DNA of 64,000 nucleotides from Prorocentrum cordatum (GCA_963575745.1 CAUYUJ010014328.1:227353-291352); one strand, 5' to 3'. Numbered from the stretch's first letter, positions 41,278 through 49,930 are shown. Numbers and translations are program-made. Notes: generated from the sequence alone by a model not told the origin.

Positions 41278-42582
41278 CTAGCTTCGCAAGATGCACTGGC
41301 CCATGTAGCAGCTGCAGGGACACTCTAATCTGCGGGCGATCGGCGCCTCGATTGGCCGATCTGATGTCGGCCTCGGCGGGTAGCGAGATGGTGACCCACA
41401 TTGGGGGTGGAGCTGTATAGGTGGCCGTGCTCTCCACAGGTGGCGATGGATACCGCCCCTCCCGCTGCGACCGCAGCCGAGAGGTGCTCCCCGGGATGGA
41501 GTATGGTGCTGTAGTCTCGCAGGCCGTCCCTGTCCTCCGAGGTTATGCGGCGGGTGGGGTTTCGCCCGCCCATGACGTCGACCGAGGTGACCTGCTCCAC
41601 TGCTCCAGTGCCTACGGTGGCTTCGATAGCTTTGATTAGCTCTTGCCGTCCTGATTGCCCTAGGTCTGCTATGTTCCACCGAAGGTGGAAGCCATCCTCC
41701 GGGTCGGTTAGCCTGACGACTGAGGGGCCTCCATCCCAGCTTCCCTCTAGAAGAACTCTTCGGGGGCAGCGGGCAGGGGAGTTGCGCGCGGACCCGAAGA
41801 CTTTGGGGAGCTCTTCCTTGAGGTATCGAAGTATAGGGGCAGCGATTGTCTCTGGAGTCTTTATGAATAGAACTCCTCCCCCGTTGAGCGTCTGCTGCGG
41901 TTGCCAGGGCAAGGCGCGCGGCGGCGTTGGGGGTGGGGATGCGAACGGAGTCGGACGCCTCACTGGACCTCCAGGTACTTCCATTGATGTTGGATGCCAG
42001 CGCCGCCTGCGCCGCGACCTGGAGTTCTTCAAGGGGCGAGTCTGCGGGGACCTGCATGCGTGTCCCTCCGGCAGGACAACGCCGAACTACGCGGTGGCAA
42101 AGTGGCTCTAGCCCTGCCTTTGTGAGGGTCTCGTCCCTTGGTAGGGGTATCATGGTGGTGGCCCACTCCACGTCCCCTGTAGACCGGTCGCTCCCCTCTA
42201 ACGTCTGTTGCCATCTAGTAATCTGAGCAACTATGGCGTCATTCCGCTGCTCTGGTGCGAGTATATGGAGGGCGTCACTGGTGTCTGCGTCCCTGCCACC
42301 CCAGTGTACCGCTACGGATGGGGGGATCCGGGTTCTTTGGGGGTGGTCTGTCATGTGGAACTGCGCCGCCACGAGCTGCACTAGGGGGGGGGTGCTTCCT
42401 GTTATCACCGGATTCCCTATGGGGACCAGGTGTGTGATCATGTTCGTGGCTCGGTACCCCCATTGTGCGTTAGCTATAGCGGTTGGGTCGGGGCCTCCTG
42501 GCGTCGGGACTCCTCGCCCCGTTAGAGCGAGGATCCTACATGGGCCATCACCCGAGCCTGCCGCCGACAGCGCAGCTTGCAT
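41278..42582 (-). CDS. Polyprotein segment of unknown function, three frames
   Basis: Good coding runs at 42,582 to about 41,880 (AQWGYRATNMITHLVPIGNP; MIPLPRDETLTKAGLEPL). It then moves to another frame (FIKTPETIAAPILRYLKEEL; LIKAIEATVGTGAVEQV) through one extra base in the five-C run 41,878-41,882. A third frame follows (MWVTISLPAEADIRS, to about 41,200). The content is mixed alpha/beta and looks globular. Late parts of the 42,582 frame (Arg/Pro/His-rich) are off-frame shadow. No domain recognised. Confidence 0.45.
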   Translation of the reverse strand: MQAALSAAGSGDGPCRILALTGRGVPTPGGPDPTAIANAQWGYRATNMITHLVPIGNPVITGSTPPLVQLVAAQFHMTDHPQRTRIPPSVAVHWGGRDADTSDALHILAPEQRNDAIVAQITRWQQTLEGSDRSTGDVEWATTMIPLPRDETLTKAGLEPLCHRVVRRCPAGGTRMQVPADSPLEELQVAAQAALASNINGSTWRSSEASDSVRIPTPNAAARLALATAADAQRGRSSIHKDSRDNRCPYTSIPQGRAPQSLRVRAQLPCPLPPKSSSRGKLGWRPLSRQANRPGGWLPPSVEHSRPRAIRTARANQSYRSHRRHWSSGAGHLGRRHGRAKPHPPHNLGGQGRPARLQHHTPSRGAPLGCGRSGRGGIHRHLWRARPPIQLHPQCGSPSRYPPRPTSDRPIEAPIARRLECPCSCYMGQCILRS

Positions 42583-43690
42583 CTGGGACGCGTTGGCACC
42601 GCTATGAGGATGGTGGGGGTGGTGCCCTGCCCTTCCTCAGGAGTGGCTCTGTTGCAGACCAGTTCCTTGATCTGCCCATAAGCACTGGGGCCTGCCATAG
42701 CTATGGTGGTGCCTGTGCTGTCCGCGTGTCTGTCGCCTAGCAGTGGCCCTCGGGCGATTGCCAGTTCAGCCCCTACCTCCTTGGCTGCCGCCGTGGGCAG
42801 GGGGGCCGGGAAGGCTGGCGGGCCTCTCCGACTGAGTTCTCCTGGCGGATGTCTGGCTAGGAGAGAGGCCCACCTTGATTGGGCGATGATTGGGATTGAG
42901 CGCATTCTCTCCTGTCTGGAGGGAGGGGCCGGGACATCGCTGTCTCCTGATCCTCCTTCTACCGTGTGCCTGGGGAGCGCACTTTCGCTATCGTGATCCA
43001 CCTCCATTTCTTCAGGTTGCGACGGGGGGGGCCTGTGGACTGCTACGTGTTCGTGCATTCTTTGCATGTCGCGAACCGTCACGTAGGTGCTCGGTCTGCG
43101 TATGGAGACCAGGTCGGCTCTTAGGCAGTCCAGCTCCGTGGATAGGGAGAGAGTCGCGGCTGCTAACTCACTATATGCGATGGGGGGCCTTATGGGGGTC
43201 AGGAGCCCGCCCCTGAGCTGCAGCATTGCCTGCGCTTCGTTGGGGGGCGGAGACCCAGGAAGGAGTTCTGCAACGCTGCCTCTGTCGTTGGCTCTGCAGT
43301 ATGGACATCGAATCGGCATGGAATTTCTTCCTTCTCGGAACACTCCAGGCCGGCTAAGCCCCCATTGGTCAAGGCAGTGCTTGTGGAACCGGTGCCCGCA
43401 GAGAACTAGGGTTTCTGCGATCCCGTTAAGATCCCCAGCGCAGATGGCGCATGATTGTTCGCCTTCCCCGGTGTCCCATCCTGGCCTCGGCTCCGGCTCG
43501 CCGGCTCTGAGGACTCTTTCGGCGTCTCCAGGCGGGTCGGTGGCATTGGCGATGGCTGGACCTAGGCTTTCTATGAGGAGCCGCGTGGTCGTGGCCGCCT
43601 CTTCTTCAGTTAGACATGCCTTGAGTCCTGTGGTGCGGAGGAGGAAGCGTATCTGTCTTCCGAACGGGGAGTGCGCGCCGGGGGTCTGCT
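42522..43690 (-). CDS. RING-H2 finger protein segment
   Basis: The frame enters near 43,690 (FLLRTTGLKACLTEEEAA) and carries a complete RING-H2 at 43,451-43,296: Cys 1 and 4 (CAIC), Cys 18, His 20 and 23 (LCGHRFHKHC), Cys 26, then Cys 49 and 52 (RCPYC), counted from the first Cys. Spacing is C-x2-C-x13-C-x1-H-x2-H-x2-C-x22-C-x2-C, with the usual Trp after Cys 26 (CLDQWG). RING-H2 domains bind two zinc ions and usually act as ubiquitin E3 ligases. Downstream sequence is helical, then acidic and Pro-rich. Frame changes at the six-C run 43,691-43,696 and the five-G run 42,614-42,618 join it to its neighbours. A capture of a host E3 is likely; ligase activity is inferred. Confidence 0.85.
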
Positions 43691-44822
43691 CCCCCCTTCA
43701 CTTAGTATGTCTCTGATGTCGTCGGGGGTGTGTATGTCCGCTATCTGCAGCCATCTGGTGAGGACCTCGAACGGTCTGATATCCATGCCACGCACCTGGA
43801 GCACTGGTCGTAGGAAGGGGGTGTAGTGCGGCGCCAGACAAAGCCACATGGCCCTTGATATCCAGCTCCCCGGCTCAAGTTGGGCCCTGGCCTCTCTGAG
43901 CAATCCTTCTGCCACCAACTGTGCTTCTGTGCCGCTGAAGGAGGTGCGGTCTATGCACTGCTGTCTGGATCTGCCTGAGGCTTCGTCGTCTCTTTGCGCG
44001 GCGTCGTGGGCTCGGATGAGGACATCCAGCGTGTCTCCTCTGCTGAGTGCCTGCGGGGGCGATCTAGGGTTGGTGCTTGCATCGTCGCCGAGGATCTGTC
44101 TGATGTCTTCGTGCCAGGGTGTGGTGGTGCTCTGCGCCCTCTCCTGAGGGGGAGTGAGGTGCGCGCCTCCCTGCCACCCCGGCCCCCGCGCTGCCACTCC
44201 TGGCGTGAGCCCTGGCACCTCGTGCACGCATCCCGCGCTCCACTGCATCCCTGTCTGCTGTTAGGATCGCCTCCTGGAGCTGACCGAGTGGGTCGAGCCA
44301 GCTCATGGTGCGCTCCAGTAGTTCCGGGTCGATGTATCCCCCTGGGAGGGTGGCCTCGATCGCTCTTCCCGCCTGTCGGGGTAGGGAAGCCGCTGTTAGC
44401 CCGAGGCGGTGGTGCGCTCCTTCTAGTGAGGTGATGCCCATGTGGCGCCATCGCAACGCTGCGTGTGTTACTAGGGATCGAGGGATCCCAGTAGCCTCGA
44501 AGACGTGCTCGAGTGTGGCTCGTCCTCTTTCTGTGGTTGAGTCCCAGATGAATGGGACCGGGAGCCTGCTCCAGGTCATGTTGCCGGGGATGCTGTCGTT
44601 TGCCACCTGGGCGCGGATCTCGAGGATCTCCCGCAGCAGCCGTCGTGCATTGCCCTCCCCCTCAGGGGGGGGGCTGAGTGCGTCTATTCCGCTGGTGTCC
44701 GTCGGTCGTCCGAGCCTCGTTCTCCTCTCTCCTCGTGGCCTGCTGGTAGCTCGCGCGTGCCACTGGAGCTCCCGCCCCTCGCGCCCTTGCACGCAATGCG
44801 ATCGCGAGGCGCGTCGCTTCAC
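43610..44822 (-). CDS. Helical Gag-like segment
   Basis: Two frames in series: 44,822 to about 44,230 (LLREILEIRAQVANDSIPGN; TLEHVFEATGIPRSLVTHAA; RTMSWLDPLGQLQEAIL) and 44,248-43,610 (WHEDIRQILGDDAST; LVAEGLLREARAQLEPGSW; EVLTRWLQIADIHTPDDIRD). Both are mainly helical with regular Leu/Trp spacing, like capsid or scaffold proteins. No named family. It leads directly into the RING segment across the six-C run at 43,691-43,696. Confidence 0.5.
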
Positions 44823-46593
44823 CGCAAGGGCTGCCTGGCGCTAAGCGGTGAGCAATGATTATTCCATCTCTTCTGACCGCAGCGATTATGGCAGCGCAGG
44901 CCACTTCTGTCGCCTCGGCGCTTGCGCCCGAAGTCTCGATGGAGGCGCTGTCCGCAGAGGCGACGAGGAGGGCTTGATCCAAGAGGCTGCCTCCTATTTC
45001 TCTGCGGAGCCATGCCGTGTCCTCCGTGGGGAGACCGTCAAGGCATTGCTGGCATCTTGTCCTCAAGTCCTGAGCCCTGGGCCCGGCGCCCACCGGGGCG
45101 GGGGGGTGGGTTGGCAGGGCCACGGTGGGGATTTGGGCAAGGCATTCGGGTACCCAATCGCGTAACGACCTGCCGGAGGGGTTTCCCTTGATGCTGCTTT
45201 GCATGTGCGTCACGGTCTCCATGGCCAATCCCAGCGGGGCGCCGCAGAGTCTGGCGAGGGCGCCCACGGCAGCTCGCAGTATCGGTTCATCTCCCACTCT
45301 TGCGTCATCCCGCGCAGCAATCGGGCACCCGCCTCTGCCTGCAGTTCCTCCGCTGTGAGACGCCATCGCCGTCATGTGGCGCCATGCTGCGAGCAGTACT
45401 GCGATCAACCATGACGGGGAGTAGCTGGTGGTCTCCGGTGGGAGGTCTGGGGGGCCGATGTGGCTGGCGATGGGGGCGCATCGAACCCCCACTCTGGCCA
45501 GCTGGAAGGTGAGTTGGGCACCTAATAGGTCCAGCGGATGCCCAGGGGCTTCGAGATTGTCGGGGTGGAGTCCATCCGTGGCCGTCACCCATGGGGTGGC
45601 CAGCCTGTGACAAACGATACACATGGGGCTGCGCTGGTCCCGTGCAAGCCAGCAGCCGCAGCATTCGCATCAGGTGTGGGGGCGGAAGAAGCCCCCGAAC
45701 CTTATCATGTGGGACGTGCTGTTTATGGGCCCGGGCCCTTCTGGCACGTCGCTACCCTCTAGGATGGGCCCTGCGATGCCTGGGGCGCGAGGTCCTGCGT
45801 CAGGGGTGGCGGGGTTCGCCCGGCCATATTGCCCGGTGCCGCGCTGTGCCGAAGAGAGGACGTCCGCCCCAGCGTCGGCCCAGTGCCCCCTACTGACTGC
45901 CCAGTGCCTGACTTCGCTGTGATCCGGGAGGTGCGCCAAGTTGCGGCGGTGCTCGTGGATCAGGTAGCGGCACAGTCTGGCTTTGTGCTCTGAGGCAGAA
46001 CCGGCAGGGCTCGCGTCAGCTGCGTCGGGGGCAGCATCGCGGCGCCACCTGGAGAGTCCGAGAAGGGACGGCGGGGAGAGGCCCTCCGAAGGATCCCCCA
46101 CCCCGATGTCTGTATAGAGGGCGGCGTGGCGCACTACGTCGCACTCGCTCTCGGACGCTATGATTTCCTCCTGCGTTGGTTCGTCGCAGCCCAGGCTTTC
46201 CGCCTCGATGTCGGGGTACTGTGACAGGCTTGCGTAGCGGAGTGCTAGTATCTGGACTGGGTCAGGTCCTACCCCTCCGAGCCTGGCATCATGGTCGGAC
46301 CCCGTGATGGACCATGCCAGCAAGGATAGGTCGAGCTCTGCCATTGCCGAGGCGCGGTTGTAACGCCTTCGTGGGGGTTCCTGCTCCGCTTGCACCGCGT
46401 GGCTGGGGCCTACCCTGAGTGGGCATTCGACACTCCCTGCTGTGGAGAGGCCCCCGCTGACGGCTGCGTGCCATGGGGGGCGGCGGAGCCAGCAGAAGCT
46501 CACTGGGTTCTCAAGACCAACGTTCATCGTTTGGTTACGGGGCGGACTCCTGGGGATACCTCTCCACGGGCCCTCCCGTGGTTCATGGTTCAT
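44662..46593 (-). CDS. Cys-rich segment with in-frame TGA
   Basis: One frame over about 640 codons except for a TGA at 45,670-45,672. Immediately after the TGA comes a Cys cluster (CECCGCWLARDQRSPMCIVC) followed by His, a likely zinc site. Before it are LSLLAWSITGSDHDARLGG and DPVQILALRYASLSQYPDIE. After it are long helical stretches (YSPSWLIAVLLAAWRHMTAM; GALARLCGAPLGLAMETVTH) and LRTRCQQCLDGL. No family recognised. Continuity on both sides suggests that the TGA is a single lesion or is decoded. Confidence 0.5.
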
Positions 46594-47113
46594 GGTGTTC
46601 CATCAGTGCCGATAGCGCGCCGCCTCTCATGGTGCCTCTTGGGTCGACGACTCTCAGGGCCAAGAGAAGGGCGTCGGTATCACAGGATCCACAGCGCCTG
46701 GGTTGTGGGGGGGGCCTGCGGTTAGCTGGGTCACCTCCGTGCCCAGGCCCTGCCACGCGTCTCCCCGTATTGCGCGACCTTGAGCCAGGCGGCGGAGCCG
46801 GGTGGGGACCAGGGGGAGGTGCGATCGGGCGATAGCGATCGCGAGCGGCTGATCTGCTGTCGATCTCGTCGGGATCATCCCACTCGCAGGGCGCTTCGCT
46901 GTCGGGGGCGCTGCCTCCGGGCTCGCGCTCTCGCGGCAGCCACTCCCAATCGACCTCGTCCCAATGCTGTTGTCCGTTGTCCACGTCGACCCCGATCGGA
47001 TGGAACGGCAGCGCGGGGGAGATCTCAACGACTTCGCCCAGGCCCGTCGGTGGCAGTGGAGTCGGGGAGGCTGAGGAGGGAACTTGGGGGGGGGGGATCA
47101 GGCGGGGGCCCAT
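46583..47113 (-). CDS. Acidic, Pro-rich N-terminal segment
   Basis: Not recognised. Ordered-looking acidic stretch (VVEISPALPFHPIGVDVDNG; HWDEVDWEWL) followed by Pro/Arg-rich linker and CGSCDTDALLLALRVV. It overlaps the next frame by 11 bases. A frame change between the two is likely, though I could not place it on a run. Confidence 0.45.
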   Translation of the reverse strand: MGPRLIPPPQVPSSASPTPLPPTGLGEVVEISPALPFHPIGVDVDNGQQHWDEVDWEWLPREREPGGSAPDSEAPCEWDDPDEIDSRSAARDRYRPIAPPPGPHPAPPPGSRSRNTGRRVAGPGHGGDPANRRPPPQPRRCGSCDTDALLLALRVVDPRGTMRGGALSALMEHHEP

Positions 47114-47288
47114 CTCCGCCGTCGCTGGACAGATCCAACGGGTTTCTGGGCAGCGCGCCTTCTATGTCCTCGCGGGGGTCCCGCGCCCCCGCCGTGGGCG
47201 CTGGAGGGGCCCGCGCCTGCGGGGTCACACCATCGCTGCCCATTGCTGCCAGAATCATTCCTTGGCAGCCTATTGCTGCCAGCGTCGC

Positions 47289-48011
47289 TCACCGGAGCCA
47301 TCCTGGGGAGCCTTCTGACCGCCTGTCGCTGTCAGCATCGCTCCTCGGCGTCGCACTCTGGATGGGGGCGCAGCCAAGAGCCGCAGTAACTGGTGAATCA
47401 TGATTAGAGGTGGGGGCATGTCCAAGCGCCGCTGGGCTCGGATCCTGCGCTAAAGGAGGAGGAGGAGGATAAGGGGCGCAGCCAAGAGCCGCAGTAACTG
47501 GTGAATTGGAGGAGGAGGGGAATAAGGCGGTCCTCTGTAACGGTGCTGAGTGCTCTGGGTCTCCTCTATGTGGTCCCTCAATCGCTTCTTGCGGAGGGTC
47601 CTCAATACCGCGGGGGGGGGGGGGCCTGTTCGCCTGTCCACCTGACGGGAGGCCAGAGCTGCCGACTTCTGCGGATTCCGCTCGCCTTTCTCCAAATGCA
47701 TCCTCCACTGCCGTCTCCCGGCCCCTGTCCCCCTGCGTGGTGGGGGGGGGAGACGTGGGCGGAATTGGGATCTGAGCGGGATCCAGGGCAACGCCAGGGA
47801 GAGGTTCTCTCCCCTCTGTCTGGTTGTCTCCCTCCGCTGGACAGGGGGCCAATGCGGCCGTCGCTGGCGTCGGACCTGAGTCTGCCGCGTCTGCGGGGGG
47901 GGGCCGCTGCCTGCGGGGGTTCCGGGGGTCGATCGGACACAGCGGCTGGACTCCCACGCCATGCACTGCGCGAACCCTATCCTCACCCCCTTCGTCAGGC
48001 TGATCCTCCAT
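47289..48011 (-). CDS. First ORF after the spliced-leader relic
   Basis: Starts at ATG 48,011, about 157 bases downstream of the leader relic. The product is 240 residues, Pro/Ala/Gly/Glu-rich, and probably disordered. Its last third is encoded by copies of the repeated motif: VTAALGCAP appears twice and PAALGHAP once, at 47.36-47.50 kb. No known domain. It may be the N-terminus of the polyprotein or a short upstream ORF. The motif-coded peptides argue that this end could equally be untranslated. Confidence 0.4.
   Translation of the reverse strand: MEDQPDEGGEDRVRAVHGVGVQPLCPIDPRNPRRQRPPPADAADSGPTPATAALAPCPAEGDNQTEGREPLPGVALDPAQIPIPPTSPPPTTQGDRGRETAVEDAFGERRAESAEVGSSGLPSGGQANRPPPPRGIEDPPQEAIEGPHRGDPEHSAPLQRTALFPSSSNSPVTAALGCAPYPPPPPLAQDPSPAALGHAPTSNHDSPVTAALGCAPIQSATPRSDADSDRRSEGSPGWLR
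47364..47494 (-). repeat. Motif cluster CGCAGCCAAGAGCCGCAG, 5' end
   Basis: Exact copies at 47,364-47,386 and 47,473-47,494, both followed by TAACTGGTGAAT, and a variant (GTCCAAGCGCCGCTGGG) at 47,412-47,434. They lie at the boundary between the first ORF and the main polyprotein. Confidence 0.85.
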
Positions 48012-48168
48012 GGGTCTGAGCCGCGGGCTTCAGCAGCGCACCGAGCCAGCAGATATCGCGGGCGCGCGTGGGTGAAGCGGCGGGCCCCTGGGCGGGGGGC
48101 GAGGTGCAGCGTCCGGGCGCCCCCTTGAGCGCGGGGGACTGGCCCGAGGGAGCCACGCCCGCAGACGG

Positions 48169-48187
48169 CTTGAGCCAAGGCTACGGG
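48169..48187 (-). other. Dinoflagellate spliced-leader relic
   Basis: The minus strand reads CCCGTAGCCTTGGCTCAAG. The dinoflagellate spliced leader contains the same CCGTAGCC and TTGGCTCAAG blocks with three extra bases (ATT) between them. The orientation is correct for a transcript of the giant element, and the first ATG follows 157 bases later (48,011), leaving a short 5' UTR without other signal. Relic leaders in genomic DNA mark sequences that passed through a trans-spliced mRNA. Eighteen matching bases in order make chance unlikely. Confidence 0.8.
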
Positions 48188-48201
48188 ACTGGTGGGGATA
48201 T

Positions 48202-49345
48202 GCGAAGAGTCAAGAAAGTACATATGGTTCTGCGCCTCCTGTCACCCTCTGCAACACAAAAAGCGCGCAATCGTGCATCAAAAACTACAAATTGTTGAAG
48301 AGTCAGTCCTTTGCGCAAAAAAACAAGCGAAGTGCACGCGCGCGCGTCGTTGTGCACGCATGCCGGAATTCATCCAAAACCGCAATGCGCGTAAAGACTT
48401 CAGAATCGAGCGCCAAACAACAACTTCATAACGCATGATTTCGCAACAAGGAGTCTGCCACACATTCACACACACACACAACAAAAAAAAAAAAACGTTC
48501 GCGTTCTTGCGAATTCTGCAGGAACCATCGTTTTTCCAACATGTTCATGAAATCCCACCAAGCGGGGTTTCGCGCGCGCAACTCGAAATCGCTCGAACGC
48601 CCTTGCGCGCGCGCTGTCCCAAGAGTCCTTTGCAAACGTTGAGACGAAGTGCGCACGTGCGCGTGGTCGCGCGCGCATGCCGAAATCTGCCAAAAACGTT
48701 AGATTTCGTATGGACGTCAAAACCGAATGCCCCGAAGCCATAAAAAATATTTGGTTTCGCAACATCAATTTTCAGAAAAAGCCTGCGTTGGTGCGAATTC
48801 TTAATGAAACCACATGTTTTTTCAACATGTTCATGGCATTCTGCCAAACGCGGGGACTCTCGCGCCGCATGCCGAAATCATTCGAACGCCCTTGCGCGCG
48901 TGCTGCGGGGGCACGATCAGCGTCAAAAAATACCATGCGGCCCACTCTCGCGCGTCGGCCGCGCGCGCATGTCGAACTCCGTCCAAAACCTTCATCACCG
49001 ACGCGAGGACGCTGTCATCGTCGTCGGCGTGATCAGCATCCGCGCTGTCACTGGCCGTGCCGTCGTCGTTGTCAACATCGCCACCACATCGCTACTATCA
49101 TCATCTTGGCTACAGTTGTCGACGTTGCCATGATACCGCGTCCACGGCGGTCGGGCCAAACTAGCTGGGCGTTGCGCGCGCGAGCGTGCGCGGGCTAGCG
49201 CGGCCGGAGAGATGCACCAGCCAACACCAAGCACTCATCGCAATCGCCGCCGCATGGGTTTTGCAAACCAACTTGCGGGTGGGTGGGTGGGTGGGACTAT
49301 TGCGCGAGCATTGGTGTTGACAACTTCAAGTCCGGCAGGGTGAAT
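48202..49345 (+). repeat. R1 repeat family, diverged copy D
   Basis: GCGCGC-rich units with GCGAAGTGCACGCGCGCGCG near 48,327 and GACGAAGTGCGCACGTGCGC near 48,640, a short GTC/ATC stretch at about 49.0-49.1 kb in place of the long array, and the R1 end GCGGGTGGGTGGGTGGGTGG with GCGCGAGCATTGG at about 49.27-49.32 kb. Same orientation as copy A. It abuts the 5' end of the giant element. Confidence 0.7.
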
Positions 49346-49349
49346 TGCA

Positions 49350-49491
49350 CCGCAAAGATTGCGCCACGTAGATTGCACAATACATATGGCACCAAATAGA
49401 CTGCACCACGCCGGTTGTTCCGCATATATCGCACCACCTGTAGTGCACCACATAGCTTGCACCACATAGCGCACGACTTAGGGTGCACCAC

Positions 49492-49523
<32 letters not shown>

Positions 49524-49527
49524 ATAT
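49350..49527. repeat. GCACCACATAG minisatellite and (AT)n
   Basis: Degenerate units of 14-20 bases containing GCACCACATAG run to about 49,490, then an AT dinucleotide run to 49,527. Similar units (GTGGTGCAATCTAAGTGGCG) lie inverted beside R1 copy B at about 51.77-51.83 kb, so this unit belongs to the end of R1. Confidence 0.8.
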
Positions 49528-49616
49528 GGTCCGGGGCCCCAGGCCCACGGACCCCCCCCAAGATGGGATGGGTCTCAGGGTCCCTCAGACCCCCCCCCAT
49601 AATGGGATGGGGGGGT

Positions 49617-49653
49617 ACGACGACGACGACGGCGACGGCGACGGCGTGGACGT

Positions 49654-49686
<33 letters not shown>

Positions 49687-49689
49687 ACG
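49617..49689. repeat. (GAC)n array
   Basis: About 70 bases of GAC with GGC interruptions, preceded by a duplicated GGGATGG segment. Confidence 0.95.
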
Positions 49690-49734
49690 ATTTGGGCTTG
49701 TCAGGACGCATCAGCCACGCTAATTTCGCAGAGC

Positions 49735-49930
49735 TGAAATCCCAGGAATGGCGCCCTGGTACGATTGAGAACTCTCAGACGGTTGTCTTCGAATGGGGCA
49801 CTTCCAACAATGAAGCACGTTCCTGTAGGGAAATACGAATTGGGAACTTGGAGAGGTTTTTATTGCAACATCGTTGATGCATCGTGGGCTTACACTGGTT
49901 CTCATTATGCTTATCCTGGTCGTCCTTCTC
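49735..49930 (+). repeat. R4 repeat, copy 1
   Basis: GGAATGGCGCCCTGGTACGA through CATCGTGGGCTTACACTGG. It matches 50,962-51,130 in the same orientation (ACGGTTGTCT, GGGGCACTTCC and TTACACTGGT blocks shared), and part of it matches 56.73-56.79 kb. Both main copies run straight into triplet arrays. Confidence 0.65.

Larger units (their letters stand above)
21647..48201 (-). mobile_element. Giant non-LTR-type retroelement with methyltransferase, RING and helicase
   Basis: A minus-strand unit of about 26.5 kb. Order from 5': spliced-leader relic (48,187-48,169), low-complexity ORF, Cys-rich and helical ORFs, RING-H2 (43,451-43,296), disordered region, C5-cytosine methyltransferase (from 38,514), AP-type endonuclease (36,894-36,236), RT (35,356 to about 34,000, YVDD at 34,579-34,568), CCHC knuckle (33,106-33,055), RNase H (32,364 to about 31,930), then a helicase ORF (31,619-27,628) and accessory ORFs to 24,281. 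Endonuclease-RT-RNase H order is that of LINE-type elements. Limits are inferred from the 13-mer ATATCCCCACCAG, found at 48,201-48,189 and twice near 21.7 kb. About a dozen frame changes and several in-frame stops interrupt it. Retrotransposon-borne cytosine methyltransferases have been reported in dinoflagellates. I do not know of the full combination seen here. Confidence 0.8.

Noticed and set aside
32300-45400. Numerous plus-strand frames of 100-240 codons within the giant element
   Set aside because: All overlap motif-bearing minus-strand frames and are antisense shadows in GC-rich sequence.
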